Under the pieces are notes generated by a model. It did not search any database, was not told the origin of the DNA, and worked only from the letters and a program-made list of their open reading frames with translations. Positions 32,017-42,563 of a stretch of 64,000 nucleotides of DNA are shown piece by piece; within the stretch, counting starts at the first letter, position 1, and each line of letters opens with the position of its first letter. The translations under genes were made by a program, and so were the position numbers. The stretch is from Lachnospiraceae bacterium 28-4 (GTDB taxonomy: Bacteria; Bacillota; Clostridia; Lachnospirales; Lachnospiraceae): contig KE159601.1 in assembly GCA_000403275.2 (NCBI GenBank), forward strand, positions 124,001 to 188,000. Reading direction: 5' to 3'.

Positions 32017-32622
32017 TTATACCAGTTCAAGAAGAACTTCCAGAGCCGCATCGCCTTTACGCTGTCCAATCTTTACGATTCTTGTATAACCGCCCTTGCG
32101 ATCCGCATATCTCGGTCCGTACTCGTCAAACAATTTTGCCGGTAAATCAACCTTTTTTGTTCCCCTTTTCTTTCCTGCGTTCTTTTCAGGAACTTCAGTC
32201 ACAGGATAAAGGATTCTCAGCATCTGCCTTCTTGCATTTAATCTGGAAGGAAGATCTTTTTTGATCTCTTTCTCCACTTCATCATAAACAGTCACTGTTT
32301 TACCGTTTTCGATCTTTAAAATCTTGCCGTTCTTATCGCGGTGTGTCTCGGAAAGAACTTTCTTTGTATCTTTATCGATGATCTGTTTGATTCTCTTGCC
32401 ATCCTTGTCCTTACGCGGAACTTTTGCAGTAACTTTGACGGTTTCGTAATTATCTTTTTCCTTTACCGCCATTGTAATCAGCCTTTCAGCGATTCTCTGC
32501 ACTTCTTTTGCTTTTGCCTCTGTCGTAACAATCTTTCCATTATATAAAAGATTCGTTACCTGGTTTCTAAGTAATGCTTTTCTCTGGGATGATGTTCTGC
32601 CCAGCTTTCTGTATCCTGCCAT
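32017..32622 (-). CDS. rplQ: 50S ribosomal protein L17 with large insertion
   Basis: A 201-residue protein with typical L17 blocks ([37 protein letters not shown], then [17 protein letters not shown] at the end). L17 is usually 110-130 residues; here about 70 extra residues, highly charged ([19 protein letters not shown]), sit between residues 57 and 128. The insertion is in frame and probably genuine, since longer L17 forms occur in related Clostridia. It is the last gene of the alpha operon, followed by a strong terminator. Confidence 0.95.
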   Translation of the reverse strand: MAGYRKLGRTSSQRKALLRNQVTNLLYNGKIVTTEAKAKEVQRIAERLITMAVKEKDNYETVKVTAKVPRKDKDGKRIKQIIDKDTKKVLSETHRDKNGKILKIENGKTVTVYDEVEKEIKKDLPSRLNARRQMLRILYPVTEVPEKNAGKKRGTKKVDLPAKLFDEYGPRYADRKGGYTRIVKIGQRKGDAALEVLLELV

Positions 32623-32695
32623 TTTTACGGCTCCTTTCCTTTTTGTCCGGGAAATGCCGCCTCATCCGCCGCAGCACTTTTCCCGTATTTTATGG

Positions 32696-32789
32696 TGCAT
32701 CCGGCCATGCCTTTTGGTCTTACTTACCGGACGCCGCTTCCATATAATGAGCCCACACATATATGCCTTTTGGTCTTACTCCATGTGTG
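32696..32789 (-). repeat. twin hairpins with identical loops between rpoA and rplQ
   Basis: The 243-base gap holds two stem-loops that share the 18-base loop word ATGCCTTTTGGTCTTACT (32707-32724 and 32763-32780, plus strand) but have unrelated stems: TCCGG / CCGGA and CACACAT / ATGTGTG. Nothing else was recognised in the gap. Confidence 0.7.
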
Positions 32790-32865
32790 ATTTCATGATA
32801 TTTCTTTCTATACTTTTTGCTGCCGTTTGACAGCAGACTCCTCATCGCGCTGCCGGAGCGGCTTA

Positions 32866-33825
32866 TTATGCCTCGTCGCTCGGATTCAGCTGCAAACCAA
32901 GCTCTTTTAACTTCGCCAATACTTCTTCCAGCGACTTCCGTCCAAGGTTACGGACTTTCATCATATCTTCGGAAGTCTTGTTTGTCAGTTCTTCCACTGT
33001 ATTAATGCCGGCACGTTTCAGGCAGTTATAAGAACGAACGGAAAGTTCCAGTTCATCGATGCTCATTTCCAGCACCTTTTCTTTCTCGTCGTCTTCTTTC
33101 TCCACCATAATCTCCGCCGTTTTCGCATTTTCCGATAAATCAATAAAAAGACATAAATGTTCGCTAAGTACCTTTGCAGCGAGACTTACCGCCTCATCAG
33201 GAACCAGAGTTCCATTGGTATATACATCAAGTGTCAGCTTGTCAAAATCGGTAATCTGGCCAACACGGGTGTTCTCTACCGTCACATTGACCCTTTCTAC
33301 AGGTGTGTAAATAGAATCCACCGCAATTACGCCGATCGGCAGATCATCCGTTTTATTCTTATCAGCGCCTACATAGCCTCTGCCCTTCGTAATCGTCAGT
33401 TCCATGTATAATTTCGTGTCCTTGCCGCTAAGGGTAGCGATCACTAAATCGGGATTTAAAATCTCAATATCCTGATCTACCTGGATATCGGCCGCACGGA
33501 CAACGCCTTCCCCCTCATATTCGATATATGCGGTTTTAGGCTCATTGGTATCACTGTTATTTCTCAAAGCAAGGCTCTTGATATTCATAATGATTTCGGT
33601 CACATCCTCCTTAACTCCGGGGATGGAACTGAATTCATGCAAAACACCCTCAATTTTTACTTGGCTGACTGCTGCGCCAGGCAAAGATGAAAGCATGATT
33701 CTTCTTAAAGAATTGCCCAATGTAATGCCATAACCTCTTTCCAGAGGTTCCACTACGAATTTGCCATACTTTTTATCTTCAGAGATTTCTGCAACCTCAA
33801 TATTCGGCCTTTCAAAATCAAACAC
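32866..33825 (-). CDS. rpoA: DNA-directed RNA polymerase subunit alpha
   Basis: A 319-residue protein: N-terminal dimerization domain ([34 protein letters not shown]) and C-terminal domain ([32 protein letters not shown]) that binds UP elements and activators. It is part of the alpha operon with rpsD and rplQ. Confidence 0.98.
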   Translation of the reverse strand: MFDFERPNIEVAEISEDKKYGKFVVEPLERGYGITLGNSLRRIMLSSLPGAAVSQVKIEGVLHEFSSIPGVKEDVTEIIMNIKSLALRNNSDTNEPKTAYIEYEGEGVVRAADIQVDQDIEILNPDLVIATLSGKDTKLYMELTITKGRGYVGADKNKTDDLPIGVIAVDSIYTPVERVNVTVENTRVGQITDFDKLTLDVYTNGTLVPDEAVSLAAKVLSEHLCLFIDLSENAKTAEIMVEKEDDEKEKVLEMSIDELELSVRSYNCLKRAGINTVEELTNKTSEDMMKVRNLGRKSLEEVLAKLKELGLQLNPSDEA

Positions 33826-33941
33826 TGCAAATACCCTCCTTTACGAACAATCCCATTTCAGTTTTTAAGTCAGCAAACAAGCAGACGCAGTCCGCCCTTA
33901 AGCCAAACCGCAATAGCCTGCTTGCCATAAAGCACTTAAAC

Positions 33942-34535
33942 TTATTTAGAATATAATTCGACTATAAGCATTTCATTCACTGGAACATCAATCATTTCTC
34001 TTGTCGGGAGCTGTGTGACCGTTCCTTTCATCGCTTCGTGGTCTACATCCATCCATTCAGGAGTAAGCCTTCCTGCCGTAACTTCAAGGATATCTTTATA
34101 CCTCTGTAACGATTTTGCCTTTTCCCTCAATTCGATTACATCTCCGGCTTTCACCAGATAAGAAGGAATCTGCACAGGCTTTCCGTTCACAAGAAAATGC
34201 TGATGGCCTACAACCTGCCTTGCTTCTCTTCTCGTTCTGGCAAAACCCATTCTGAACACTACGCTGTCAAGTCTTCTTTCCAGCATAACCATCAGATTCT
34301 CACCGGTCATTCCCTTCATTTTATCGGCTTTTTTATAATAATTCCTGAAAGGTTTCTCAAGAACTCCGTAAATAAACTTTGCTTTCTGTTTTTCTCTCAG
34401 CTGAAGGCCGTATTCACTTACTTTTTTGCCCGCCCTCAGATTTGTTCTGTTGGACTTTTTGTCATATCCCAAATACGCAGGTTCAAGACCCAAAGACCTG
34501 CACCTTTTTAAAACTGGTACTCTGTTTATTGCCAT
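33942..34535 (-). CDS. rpsD: 30S ribosomal protein S4
   Basis: A 197-residue protein with the S4 RNA-binding fold ([37 protein letters not shown]). It starts [19 protein letters not shown] and lacks the N-terminal Cys zinc knuckle of some bacteria. Preceded by a 200-base gap to rpsK that shows no clear gene and might hold an S4 autoregulatory leader. Confidence 0.97.
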   Translation of the reverse strand: MAINRVPVLKRCRSLGLEPAYLGYDKKSNRTNLRAGKKVSEYGLQLREKQKAKFIYGVLEKPFRNYYKKADKMKGMTGENLMVMLERRLDSVVFRMGFARTRREARQVVGHQHFLVNGKPVQIPSYLVKAGDVIELREKAKSLQRYKDILEVTAGRLTPEWMDVDHEAMKGTVTQLPTREMIDVPVNEMLIVELYSK

Positions 34536-34735
34536 TTTCGGCTCCTTTCATGATAGATCCAGAGACATTCCGGCTGCTGCCTTTTATATGGCTCTGTTCT
34601 TGATTATTGTTTACAGCGTAAACTGCCCACATCAATGTTATTCCGCATGACTGCCTACGCATTCTTCCAACTAATTACCGTTTTCGGTCACGGAAATTCC
34701 TGCTATTGCATTTCTTCTTTGTAAAAAGCACCTGA

Positions 34736-35131
34736 TTATACGCGACGGCGCTTCGGCGGACGGCATCCATTGTGCGGTACCGGTGTCACATCACGAATGC
34801 TTGTTACTTCAAGCCCGCAAGCCTGTAATGCGCGGATGGCTGCCTCACGTCCTGAACCCGGCCCTTTTACCATAACGTCAACGGTTTTTAAGCCATGTAT
34901 AAGCGCAGCTTTCGTAGCAGTTTCTGCTGCCATCTGTGCTGCATACGGAGTAGATTTCTTTGAACCTCTAAAGCCAAGACCACCGGCACTTGCCCAGCTG
35001 AGGGCGTTTCCTTCGTTGTCTGTCAATGTAACAATCGTATTGTTAAAAGAAGACTGGATATGTGCCTGTCCATGTTCAACGTTTTTCTTGACACGCTTTT
35101 TTGTTACTTTTTTTGCAACTTTCTTTGCCAT
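34736..35131 (-). CDS. rpsK: 30S ribosomal protein S11
   Basis: A 131-residue protein with [18 protein letters not shown] and the conserved C-terminus [18 protein letters not shown]. The N-terminus is Lys-rich. Alpha operon. Confidence 0.98.
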   Translation of the reverse strand: MAKKVAKKVTKKRVKKNVEHGQAHIQSSFNNTIVTLTDNEGNALSWASAGGLGFRGSKKSTPYAAQMAAETATKAALIHGLKTVDVMVKGPGSGREAAIRALQACGLEVTSIRDVTPVPHNGCRPPKRRRV

Positions 35132-35256
35132 TTTAAACTAACCTACTTTCTCTGCTATTCATTTACTCTTGTTATTATTCCTGCTATTACTTCTTACTTC
35201 CTACTTCTTCTTATTCGCATACGGGTGCGAAAACGCACCTCACATACCAGTTGTTC

Positions 35257-35625
35257 CTACTTCTTCTTATTGGCAACGGTGCGTTTGGGGCCTTTTCTTG
35301 TTCTGGCGTTTGTCTTTGTCTTCTGGCCGCGAACCGGAAGTCCTTTTCTGTGGCGGATACCTCTGTAGCATCCGATTTCCTGAAGTCTCTTGATGTTCAT
35401 AGCGACTTCTCTTCTGAGATCACCTTCTACCATATAATCTTTTTCAATGATTTCGCTGATCCTTTTTACTTCTTCATCTGTTAATTCCCTTACGCGGGTA
35501 TCAGGATTCACCTGGGCAACCGCAAGAATTTTGTTGGAACTTACCCTTCCGATCCCATAAATATATGTGAGTCCGATTTCTACACGTTTTTCTCTGGGTA
35601 AGTCTACACCTGCAATACGAGCCAT
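35257..35625 (-). CDS. rpsM: 30S ribosomal protein S13
   Basis: A 122-residue protein ([40 protein letters not shown]). The start at 35625 is decided by GGAGG eight bases upstream. The gap of about 285 bases to rpmJ upstream contains a few short hairpins (for example near 35815-35840) but no gene. Confidence 0.97.
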   Translation of the reverse strand: MARIAGVDLPREKRVEIGLTYIYGIGRVSSNKILAVAQVNPDTRVRELTDEEVKRISEIIEKDYMVEGDLRREVAMNIKRLQEIGCYRGIRHRKGLPVRGQKTKTNARTRKGPKRTVANKKK

Positions 35626-35909
35626 TTGCATTTCCTCCATTTACTAAAATAGTTACTAAGCTGATTGAGGCGCTCCCGCGCCCAACCGGAAAAATCAATC
35701 CGATCTTTCCAAAACTCCGTCCCACTGCTTCTAACAGTTGGCAAAACAGTAGTTTCAGTATCAACAAGTAATTTCCACAGGCTCTTATCTCCAGTTATTT
35801 ATGCTGAACCGGCAGTTTGAATACTGCTGCCGCTTATTTTCCATTTCATATATAATAACCAGACAAGAACCCACTGCCTCTTATCGTTTATAAGAAAAAC
35901 CGGCAGGGA

Positions 35910-36023
35910 TTATCCTTGTCTCTGTTTGTGTTTCGGATTTTCGCAGATTACTCTGATTCTTCCTTTTCTCTTGATGATTTTGCATTTTTCGCAAATCGGT
36001 TTTACTGATGATCTAACCTTCAT
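35910..36023 (-). CDS. rpmJ: 50S ribosomal protein L36, zinc-binding form
   Basis: A 37-residue protein ([20 protein letters not shown], then [17 protein letters not shown]). Zinc ligands Cys11, Cys14, Cys27 and His32 are all present. It is the first gene after the internal promoter at 36090-36118 and heads the rpmJ-rpsM-rpsK-rpsD-rpoA-rplQ transcript. Confidence 0.97.
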   Translation of the reverse strand: MKVRSSVKPICEKCKIIKRKGRIRVICENPKHKQRQG

Positions 36024-36089
36024 TTCAATTCACCATGTCCTTTCCGTACCTTTCCGTAACCTACAGGTCTTCAAAAAAGACCGTTTTAC

Positions 36090-36118
36090 ATTATATCACG
36101 GAACAACGTCATTTGCAA
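36090..36118 (-). promoter_or_regulatory. internal promoter upstream of rpmJ
   Basis: TTGCAA (36113-36118) and TATAAT (36090-36095), 17 bases apart on the minus strand. A small hairpin (GGTCTT / GAAGACC) begins at the predicted start. It separates the alpha-operon genes from the spc part. Confidence 0.8.
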
Positions 36119-36188
36119 GGGATTTTCCAAGATTTTTCAATAGTCCTGCGTTTCAATAGTTTTTCATCCCCTGCCCCCTGATTTTCTT

Positions 36189-36407
36189 TTACTTATCTCT
36201 CCAGATAATACGTCCTTTGGACAGGTCATAAGGAGACAACTCCAAAGTAACCTTATCTCCGGGCAAAATACGGATGAAATTCTGTCTCAGTTTACCGCTG
36301 ATATGCGCCAAAACCTTATGGCCATTCTCCAGCTCAACCTGAAACATCGTATTCGGCAGCTTTTCAACTACCGTGCCTTCAATTTCAATTACATCTGCCT
36401 TTGACAT
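36189..36407 (-). CDS. infA: translation initiation factor IF-1
   Basis: A 72-residue OB-fold protein ([40 protein letters not shown]). Binds the 30S A site during initiation. Its start lies inside the end of the KOW-protein gene (19-base overlap), so the two are translationally coupled. Confidence 0.98.
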   Translation of the reverse strand: MSKADVIEIEGTVVEKLPNTMFQVELENGHKVLAHISGKLRQNFIRILPGDKVTLELSPYDLSKGRIIWRDK

Positions 36408-36679
36408 ATAAAACCTCCTATCGCTTTCCTGATTTCTTCATTATATATATGCTGGCCGTTTATAAGCTTCTCCCTCAACATATCATCGGCTTCTTTTTTT
36501 ATTATCTGAATATGTTTTTTATTTTTCTTTTTTGGATTTTCCAACGTTTTCAGCCGCCCATCCGATACATATACATATTCATTTTCTTCCTTTACTATGA
36601 TATATACCGTATCCTTGTCGTGTCCTGCCTTTGATGTCGCCAACATTCCTGTCATACCAGCGTTCATATGAATAACCAT
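36389..36679 (-). CDS. KOW-domain RNA-binding protein (L14e-like)
   Basis: A protein of up to 96 residues with an N-terminal KOW-like segment ([20 protein letters not shown], then [19 protein letters not shown]) and a Lys-rich tail. In Clostridia a gene of this kind usually sits between map and infA, as here, suggesting a ribosome-linked role. The exact start is uncertain: Met1 has AAAGG only one base upstream, and Met at codon 5 is an alternative. Confidence 0.75.
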   Translation of the reverse strand: MVIHMNAGMTGMLATSKAGHDKDTVYIIVKEENEYVYVSDGRLKTLENPKKKNKKHIQIIKKEADDMLREKLINGQHIYNEEIRKAIGGFICQRQM

Positions 36680-36804
36680 GCCTTTCTCTCAGCCCGCAGT
36701 CTTTGGGCAACAGGCACAAAGTTGTAATACCCTCGCATGCCGCAAACTTTGCATATCATAACCTCTATCTGCAATACCGCACCAATGAAATGTTTTCCGT
36801 TCCA

Positions 36805-37557
36805 CTATAATATCGTCAATATTTCCGGTTCGCCGTCGGTAATGAGAATGGTATTTTCGTAATGAGCCGATAACGAACCGTCTTTTGTTACCACAGTCCA
36901 GTCATCTTCCAGCCATTCCACCTGCCAGCCTCCCATATTGATCATCGGCTCCACCGCCAGAGTCATCCCCGCTCTTAATTTTGTCCCTCTTCTGCGTTGC
37001 GCAAAATTGGGAATCTGGGGGTCTTCATGAAGATTCGCTCCTACGCCGTGGCCCACCAGATCGCGTACGATCCCATATCCGAAAGATGAAATATAACTAT
37101 CCACTGCCTTTGATATATCATTTAAATGATTTCCGCTGACCGCCATCTTAATTCCTTCATAAAAGCTCTGCCTGGTCGCATCTATCAAATTCTGCGCCTC
37201 CTTGCTGATCTCTCCTACTCCATGGGTTCTCGCCGCATCGGAATGATAGCCTTTCCATATAACTCCCGCATCCAGGCTGACGATATCCCCTTCTTTCAGA
37301 ATGCGCTTCTTATTCGGAATGCCATGAACCACCTCGTCGTTCACGGACACGCATATGGACGCCGGATAGCCATTATAGTTTAAAAAACTGGGGGTACATC
37401 CATAGCTGCGGATCATCTTTTCCCCTATCCGGTCGATCTCATAAGTGGAAATCCCCGGTTTTATCTCTTCTTTCAAGCGTTCATGAACTTCCGCAAGTAT
37501 TCTGCCGGATTCCCGCATCAAAGCAATTTCCCTGGCGGACTTAATCGACACTGACAT
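36805..37557 (-). CDS. map: type I methionyl aminopeptidase
   Basis: A 250-residue protein with metal ligands in SLDAGVIWKGYHSDAARTHG (two Asp), VGHGVG (His), AVEPM (Glu) and HYENTIL (Glu). It removes the initiator Met from nascent proteins. The start at 37557 has GGAGG seven bases upstream. The gap to the KOW gene (36680-36804) has a short hairpin (GCAAAGTTTGC region) and no gene. Confidence 0.97.
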   Translation of the reverse strand: MSVSIKSAREIALMRESGRILAEVHERLKEEIKPGISTYEIDRIGEKMIRSYGCTPSFLNYNGYPASICVSVNDEVVHGIPNKKRILKEGDIVSLDAGVIWKGYHSDAARTHGVGEISKEAQNLIDATRQSFYEGIKMAVSGNHLNDISKAVDSYISSFGYGIVRDLVGHGVGANLHEDPQIPNFAQRRRGTKLRAGMTLAVEPMINMGGWQVEWLEDDWTVVTKDGSLSAHYENTILITDGEPEILTIL

Positions 37558-37572
37558 AACCAAACCTCCGCC

Positions 37573-38217
37573 TTACTTTTTCAATATTTCCACGATAGAA
37601 TCAAATACTTCCTTCATCGGTTTCGTTCCGTCCACCGTCCTTAACACTCCTTTTTCTTCATAAAACTGAATCAAAGGCTGGGTCTGCTTATGATATACTT
37701 CCAAACGGTTCAAAACGGTCTCCGGTTTGTCGTCGTCGCGAAGCACCAGTTCGTTTCCGCATTTATCGCAGACTCCTTCTTTTTTCGGAGGAATATGTTC
37801 CATATGATAAGTGGAGCCGCATGACAGACACGCTCTTCTTCCCGACATTCTCTTTACGATATTCTCATCAGGAACATCCACATTGATCGCATAGTCTATC
37901 GCATCGCCCAATTCCGTCAGAGCTTTGTCAAGAACCTCAGCCTGTGGAATGGTTCTCGGGAAACCATCCAAAAGATAACCTTCTTTGCAATCTTCCTCTG
38001 CAACTCTGTCTAAAAGGATTTTTACGGTCAGTTCATCCGGTACCAGCAGTCCCTGATCCATATATTTCTTGGCTTCCATGCCAAGTTCCGTTCCATTTTT
38101 AATATTTGCCCTGAAAATATCGCCTGTCGAAACGTGGGGGATATGATATTGATCGGCTATCATCTGCGCCTGTGTTCCCTTTCCTGCCCCGGGAGCCCCT
38201 AACATAATGATCTTCAT
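37573..38217 (-). CDS. adk: adenylate kinase, zinc-lid type
   Basis: A 214-residue protein with the P-loop [10 protein letters not shown], the NMP-binding domain and a long lid containing a structural zinc site, Cys130, Cys133, Cys150 and Cys153. It interconverts ATP, ADP and AMP. The start at 38217 follows AAAGGAAGG; longer forms are unsupported. Gene order secY-adk-map is the standard Firmicute order. Confidence 0.97.
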   Translation of the reverse strand: MKIIMLGAPGAGKGTQAQMIADQYHIPHVSTGDIFRANIKNGTELGMEAKKYMDQGLLVPDELTVKILLDRVAEEDCKEGYLLDGFPRTIPQAEVLDKALTELGDAIDYAINVDVPDENIVKRMSGRRACLSCGSTYHMEHIPPKKEGVCDKCGNELVLRDDDKPETVLNRLEVYHKQTQPLIQFYEEKGVLRTVDGTKPMKEVFDSIVEILKK

Positions 38218-38295
38218 TACAAAATCCTTCCTTTCTGCGCCAAAGTGTAACGACAGATGGACACACGCAAAGCGAGTGCCCATCTGCAGTTTCCT

Positions 38296-39609
38296 CTAAT
38301 CATTTAAAAAACCTTTATAATTGCGGACTAACATCTGAGATTCGACCTGTTTCACCGTTTCCAAAATAACGCTTACGATAATGATCAAACTGGTTCCTCC
38401 AAAAGATACGCTGGCATTGAAAATGCCGTTAAATACAAACGGAAGGATACCTACGATCGTCAAACCGACCGCGCCGATGAAAATGATATAATTCAAAATT
38501 TTGGTCAAATATTCGCTGGTCGGCCTTCCGGGCCTGATACCCGGTATAAATCCGCCCTGCTTTTTCATATTATCCGCTATTTCCAACGGATTGAACGTAA
38601 TTGACGTATAGAAATAAGCAAAAAAGATAACTAACACAATATAGATCAAAAGCCCGATGGAATAAACAGGCTGGCTCGGCTTGCACCAGTTTGACGAATT
38701 CAAAGCCTTTAAGACTTCCGCGCCTGCGCCCGTTCCCTGATAGTTAAAAAGAGAACTGACAATAAGGGGAAGCTGCATAAGGGAAGATGCAAAGATAATC
38801 GGAATAACTCCCGAAGTATTTACCTTCAGCGGAATATTCGTCGTCTGGCCGCCAACCATTTTTCTTCCCTGCACTTTTTTTGCATACTGTACCGGAATCT
38901 TGCGCACACCGCCGTTTAAAACAACAACCAGAGCCACCATCCCGATGATGATCGCAATGATAACAGCAGCAGCCACAACGGCAAGAGCCGTAGATTTTCC
39001 ATATACAAACTGCTCAAACAAATTATTGATATCCTGCGGCAGACGGGAAATGATATTAATTACAAGCACAATAGATATACCGTTGCCTATGCCATTCTCC
39101 GTGATCCGTTCACCGATCCACATAAGAAATGCACTGCCGGCAGTCATAGCGGCAATGACCGTAATGACGTTCAGGGCGTTGTATTCTTCCAGTAATCCCT
39201 GTCTGCCGAAACCGATCGCCATAGCGCCGGACTCCAGCAATGCAAGGGCAACTGTCACATAACGCGTGATAGAAGCTATCTTCTTCCGCCCGTCTTCCCC
39301 GTCACGTTGCATCTCCTCCAGCTTTGGAATCGCTATTGTAAGGAGCTGCATAATAATAGATGACGTGATATAAGGGGTAATGTTTAATGCCAAAATGGAC
39401 ATATTGAGGAACGAACCACCCGTAAATGCATCCAAAAAGTTAAATGCATCCCCTGTCTGTGCCGCAAACCAGTTCGAAAAATAATGTCTGTCCACCCCCG
39501 GCACAGGAAGCTGTGATCCAAGCCGGATCACAACTAACATGAGGAAGGTGAAAAAGACCTTTTTTCTGATCTCTTTGATTTTAAATGCATTCTTTACGGT
39601 TGCAAACAT
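38296..39609 (-). CDS. secY: preprotein translocase subunit SecY
   Basis: A 437-residue membrane protein with about ten transmembrane helices. Typical parts: LGSQLPVPGVDRHYF, NISILALNITPYI-like plug region (MSILALNITPYITSSIIMQ), KKQGGFIPGIRPGRPTSEYL. It is the export channel for secreted proteins. Its start overlaps the rplO stop codon by one base (TAATG). Confidence 0.97.
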   Translation of the reverse strand: MFATVKNAFKIKEIRKKVFFTFLMLVVIRLGSQLPVPGVDRHYFSNWFAAQTGDAFNFLDAFTGGSFLNMSILALNITPYITSSIIMQLLTIAIPKLEEMQRDGEDGRKKIASITRYVTVALALLESGAMAIGFGRQGLLEEYNALNVITVIAAMTAGSAFLMWIGERITENGIGNGISIVLVINIISRLPQDINNLFEQFVYGKSTALAVVAAAVIIAIIIGMVALVVVLNGGVRKIPVQYAKKVQGRKMVGGQTTNIPLKVNTSGVIPIIFASSLMQLPLIVSSLFNYQGTGAGAEVLKALNSSNWCKPSQPVYSIGLLIYIVLVIFFAYFYTSITFNPLEIADNMKKQGGFIPGIRPGRPTSEYLTKILNYIIFIGAVGLTIVGILPFVFNGIFNASVSFGGTSLIIIVSVILETVKQVESQMLVRNYKGFLND

Positions 39610-40049
39610 TACATCACCTCTGCTGTTCCACCAAGAGCTTCAATTTTTTCTTTTGCCGATGCGCTGAACGCATTAGCCTTTACTGTAAGCTTCTTAGTAA
39701 AGTCTCCGTTTCCGAGGATTTTAACGCCATCCCTGGGATTTTTCACAATGCCTCTTTCAATCAATGTATCCACATCAACTGTCGCGCCATTATCAAACAC
39801 TTCCAAGGCACTTACGTTAATTGCGACGATTTCCTTAGCGTTGAAATTCTTGAATCCTCTCTTCGGAATACGTCTGTATAACGGCATCTGGCCGCCTTCA
39901 AAACCGGGCCTCGTCCTTCCGGAACGGGCCTTCTGTCCTTTATGTCCTTTTCCGGCTGTCTTCCCGTTTCCTGAACCGTGTCCACGGCCTCTTCTAAAAT
40001 TATCACTGTGTTTGGAACCCTTTGCAGGACTTAAATTTGATAATTCCAT
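39609..40049 (-). CDS. rplO: 50S ribosomal protein L15
   Basis: A 146-residue protein: [20 protein letters not shown] at the N-terminus, [18 protein letters not shown], and the C-terminal [13 protein letters not shown]. Translationally coupled to secY by TAATG. Confidence 0.98.
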   Translation of the reverse strand: MELSNLSPAKGSKHSDNFRRGRGHGSGNGKTAGKGHKGQKARSGRTRPGFEGGQMPLYRRIPKRGFKNFNAKEIVAINVSALEVFDNGATVDVDTLIERGIVKNPRDGVKILGNGDFTKKLTVKANAFSASAKEKIEALGGTAEVM

Positions 40050-40071
40050 TTCCTGGCACCTCCTTATCTCT

Positions 40072-40257
40072 TTATGCTTCTTCTACTTTAACCAAATGTC
40101 TAATCTGCTGGATCTGTCCTCTTGTCGATGCGTTATCAGGCAGTTCAACAGTCTTGTTCAGCTTACGAAGCCCCATTGCAGCAACTGTTTTCCTATGCTT
40201 AGGTATTGCTCCGATAGGAGATTTCACCAATGTTATTTTTAACTTCTTATCTTCCAC
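40072..40257 (-). CDS. rpmD: 50S ribosomal protein L30
   Basis: A 61-residue protein with [20 protein letters not shown] and the family pattern of a short ferredoxin-like fold. Part of the spc cluster. Confidence 0.97.
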   Translation of the reverse strand: MEDKKLKITLVKSPIGAIPKHRKTVAAMGLRKLNKTVELPDNASTRGQIQQIRHLVKVEEA

Positions 40258-40295
40258 TTCTATTCTCTCCTTTCCACCCTTTCAGGAAAAACCGC

Positions 40296-40802
40296 TTAGA
40301 GCAGTTCTTCTACAGATTTGCCGCGGTTCCTGGCAACTTCTTCAGGAGTTTTTAACTGGCTTAAACCTGCGATCGTTGCAAGAACAACATTCTGCTTATT
40401 GTTGGAACCTAAGGATTTTGTACGGATGTTCTTGATTCCTGCAAGTTCGCACACGCTACGCGCCGGGCCTCCGGCAATAACGCCGGTACCTTCCGGTGCC
40501 TTCTTCAGAAGCACGGTGGAAGAACCGAATTTCCCAAGGAAATCATGCGTAATACTGTTATTTTCGTCTAAAGCAACAGCTACAAGATTCTTAGCCGCAT
40601 CTTCTTTTCCCTTGCGGATCGCCTCGGGAATTTCTGCTGCTTTTCCAAGTCCTGCGCCTACATGCCCGTTCCCGTCGCCAACAACAACTAAAGCTGTGAA
40701 TCGGAAGTTACGACCACCTTTTACAACCTTGGTTACGCGCTTGATAGCAACTACTTTTTCAGTTAATTCAAACTGACTTGCATCAATGATTGTACGTCTC
40801 AT
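40296..40802 (-). CDS. rpsE: 30S ribosomal protein S5
   Basis: A 168-residue protein: [58 protein letters not shown]. Important for decoding accuracy. Confidence 0.98.
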   Translation of the reverse strand: MRRTIIDASQFELTEKVVAIKRVTKVVKGGRNFRFTALVVVGDGNGHVGAGLGKAAEIPEAIRKGKEDAAKNLVAVALDENNSITHDFLGKFGSSTVLLKKAPEGTGVIAGGPARSVCELAGIKNIRTKSLGSNNKQNVVLATIAGLSQLKTPEEVARNRGKSVEELL

Positions 40803-40820
40803 GTGATTTTCTCTCCCTTC

Positions 40821-41189
40821 CTAGAATATTAAGCCAGCTTCTCTGGCTGCTTCAGCTAATGCTGCAACTTTTCCATGATATATATAGCCGCCTCTGTCAT
40901 AGACAACTGTCGTAATACCTTTTTCCAGAGCCCTCTTGGCAATAACCGTTCCAACATATGCCGCCGCATCAACGTTATTGGTTTTCTCCAGTTCGGCCTT
41001 TACTTCCTTTTCCAGTGTAGAAGCTGCAACTAAAGTATTTCCAACTGTATCGTCGATAATTTGAGCATACATATGATTATTGCTTCTGAACACAGCCAGA
41101 CGCGGTCTCTGTGCTGTTCCGCTGAAACGGTTACGAATTCTCTTGTGTTTCTTAACACGGATTTTTGATTTAGATTCTTTTTTAACCAT
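40821..41189 (-). CDS. rplR: 50S ribosomal protein L18
   Basis: A 122-residue protein ([60 protein letters not shown]). Binds 5S rRNA. Confidence 0.98.
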   Translation of the reverse strand: MVKKESKSKIRVKKHKRIRNRFSGTAQRPRLAVFRSNNHMYAQIIDDTVGNTLVAASTLEKEVKAELEKTNNVDAAAYVGTVIAKRALEKGITTVVYDRGGYIYHGKVAALAEAAREAGLIF

Positions 41190-41206
41190 TCTTATACTCT
41201 CCTTAT

Positions 41207-41749
41207 CTATTTCTTACCAGTCTTACCAACTTTACGTCTGATTACTTCATCAGCATATTTGATACCCTTGCCCTTGTAAGGTTCCGGTCTTCTCTTATCT
41301 CTGATTTCAGCTGCGAATTGGCCAACTTTTTCTTTATTAATACCCTTAACAATGATAACGTTCTGTCCTTCTACCACCGTTTCAATTCCTTCGGGATCTT
41401 CCATTTCTACCGGATGGGAATATCCAAGGGACAATGTCAGTTTCTTGCCGGCCTTTGCCGCCCTGTAACCAACGCCGTTTACTTCCAGTTTCTTCTCGTA
41501 TCCCTGTGTAACGCCTACTACCATATTGTTGATAAGGGTTCTCGTAAGACCATGAAGAGATTTCATTTTCTTCAGATCGTTCGGCCTTGAAACAACTACC
41601 TGGCCGCCGTCCAACTTAATTTCCATTTCCGCAGGAAGCACTCTCTCAAGTGTTCCTTTCGGACCTTTTACAGTCACTTTATTATTTTCTGCGATATCCA
41701 CCGTTACTCCTGCCGGAACCGCGATTGGCATTCTTCCTATACGTGACAT
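41207..41749 (-). CDS. rplF: 50S ribosomal protein L6
   Basis: A 180-residue protein: [32 protein letters not shown], and the signature [19 protein letters not shown] near the C-terminus. Confidence 0.98.
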   Translation of the reverse strand: MSRIGRMPIAVPAGVTVDIAENNKVTVKGPKGTLERVLPAEMEIKLDGGQVVVSRPNDLKKMKSLHGLTRTLINNMVVGVTQGYEKKLEVNGVGYRAAKAGKKLTLSLGYSHPVEMEDPEGIETVVEGQNVIIVKGINKEKVGQFAAEIRDKRRPEPYKGKGIKYADEVIRRKVGKTGKK

Positions 41750-41784
41750 GCCCGTACCTCCTATTTTCTATTATCAATCTATAT

Positions 41785-42186
41785 TTACCAAACGAATGCT
41801 AATACTTCTCCGCCTACCTGAAGTTCTCTTGCTTTCTTATCCGTAATTACTCCCTGGTTCGTGGAAATAATAGCGATTCCAAGACCGCCAAGCACCTTCG
41901 GAAGTTCTTCTTTTCCTGCATATACGCGCAGACCAGGTTTAGAAATTCTCTTCAGCCCTGTAATAATCTTCTCATTCTTATCCGCACCGTATTTTAAAGC
42001 AATACGGATCGTCTTAAAATTACCATCATCGATTACATCAAATTTTTTAATGTACCCTTCTTCCAAAAGAATCTTAGCAATCGCCAGCTTCATCTTCGAA
42101 GACGGAACATCCACTGTATCATGTTTTGCAGTATTTGCATTACGGATTCTTGTAAGCATATCTGCAATAGGATCACTCATTGTCAT
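41785..42186 (-). CDS. rpsH: 30S ribosomal protein S8
   Basis: A 133-residue protein: [19 protein letters not shown] and the C-terminal signature [19 protein letters not shown]. The start at 42186 has GGAGG ten bases upstream; Met at codon 3 is too far from it. Confidence 0.97.
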   Translation of the reverse strand: MTMSDPIADMLTRIRNANTAKHDTVDVPSSKMKLAIAKILLEEGYIKKFDVIDDGNFKTIRIALKYGADKNEKIITGLKRISKPGLRVYAGKEELPKVLGGLGIAIISTNQGVITDKKARELQVGGEVLAFVW

Positions 42187-42279
42187 GATTTAGTTTCCTC
42201 CTTCTCTCATTGACTTGAATCATGCCTGAAGAACAAATACCTATGCTCTTATCAATCTTTCGGCATTGGAATTGCCCCA

Positions 42280-42351
42280 GAAGAATGCGGAACGCATTCT
42301 TCGAATCCAAATATAGCATTTCTTAGGCGGCGTCCTCTGACGCCTTAGAAA
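42280..42351 (-). repeat. two strong hairpins between rpsZ and rpsH
   Basis: GAAGAATGCG / CGCATTCTTC (42280-42302) with a three-base loop, and TTTCTTAGGCG / CGCCTTAGAAA (42319-42351). They fill the otherwise empty 177-base gap within the operon and resemble hairpins between rplB and rplW. They lack U-tracts on the minus strand, so they may be RNA processing or stability elements. Confidence 0.7.
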
Positions 42352-42363
42352 TTCTTTTGGATT

Positions 42364-42549
42364 TTACCAGCTTGCCTTCTTCACGCCAGGAATCTGGCCT
42401 TTATATGCTAACTCACGGAAGCAGATCCTGCAAATTCCGTATTTTCTTAAATAAGCATGTGGACGGCCACATATTCTGCAACGGGTATAAGCTCTCGTCG
42501 AGAACTTCGGTTTGCGCTGCTGTTTTATTTTCATCGCTGTCTTAGCCAT
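42364..42549 (-). CDS. rpsZ: 30S ribosomal protein S14, zinc-binding type Z
   Basis: A 61-residue protein with the zinc ligands Cys24, Cys27, Cys40 and Cys43 (CRICGRPH and CRICFRE). The short zinc form is usual in Firmicutes. Confidence 0.97.
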   Translation of the reverse strand: MAKTAMKIKQQRKPKFSTRAYTRCRICGRPHAYLRKYGICRICFRELAYKGQIPGVKKASW

Positions 42550-42563
42550 GGACTTACCTCCTC

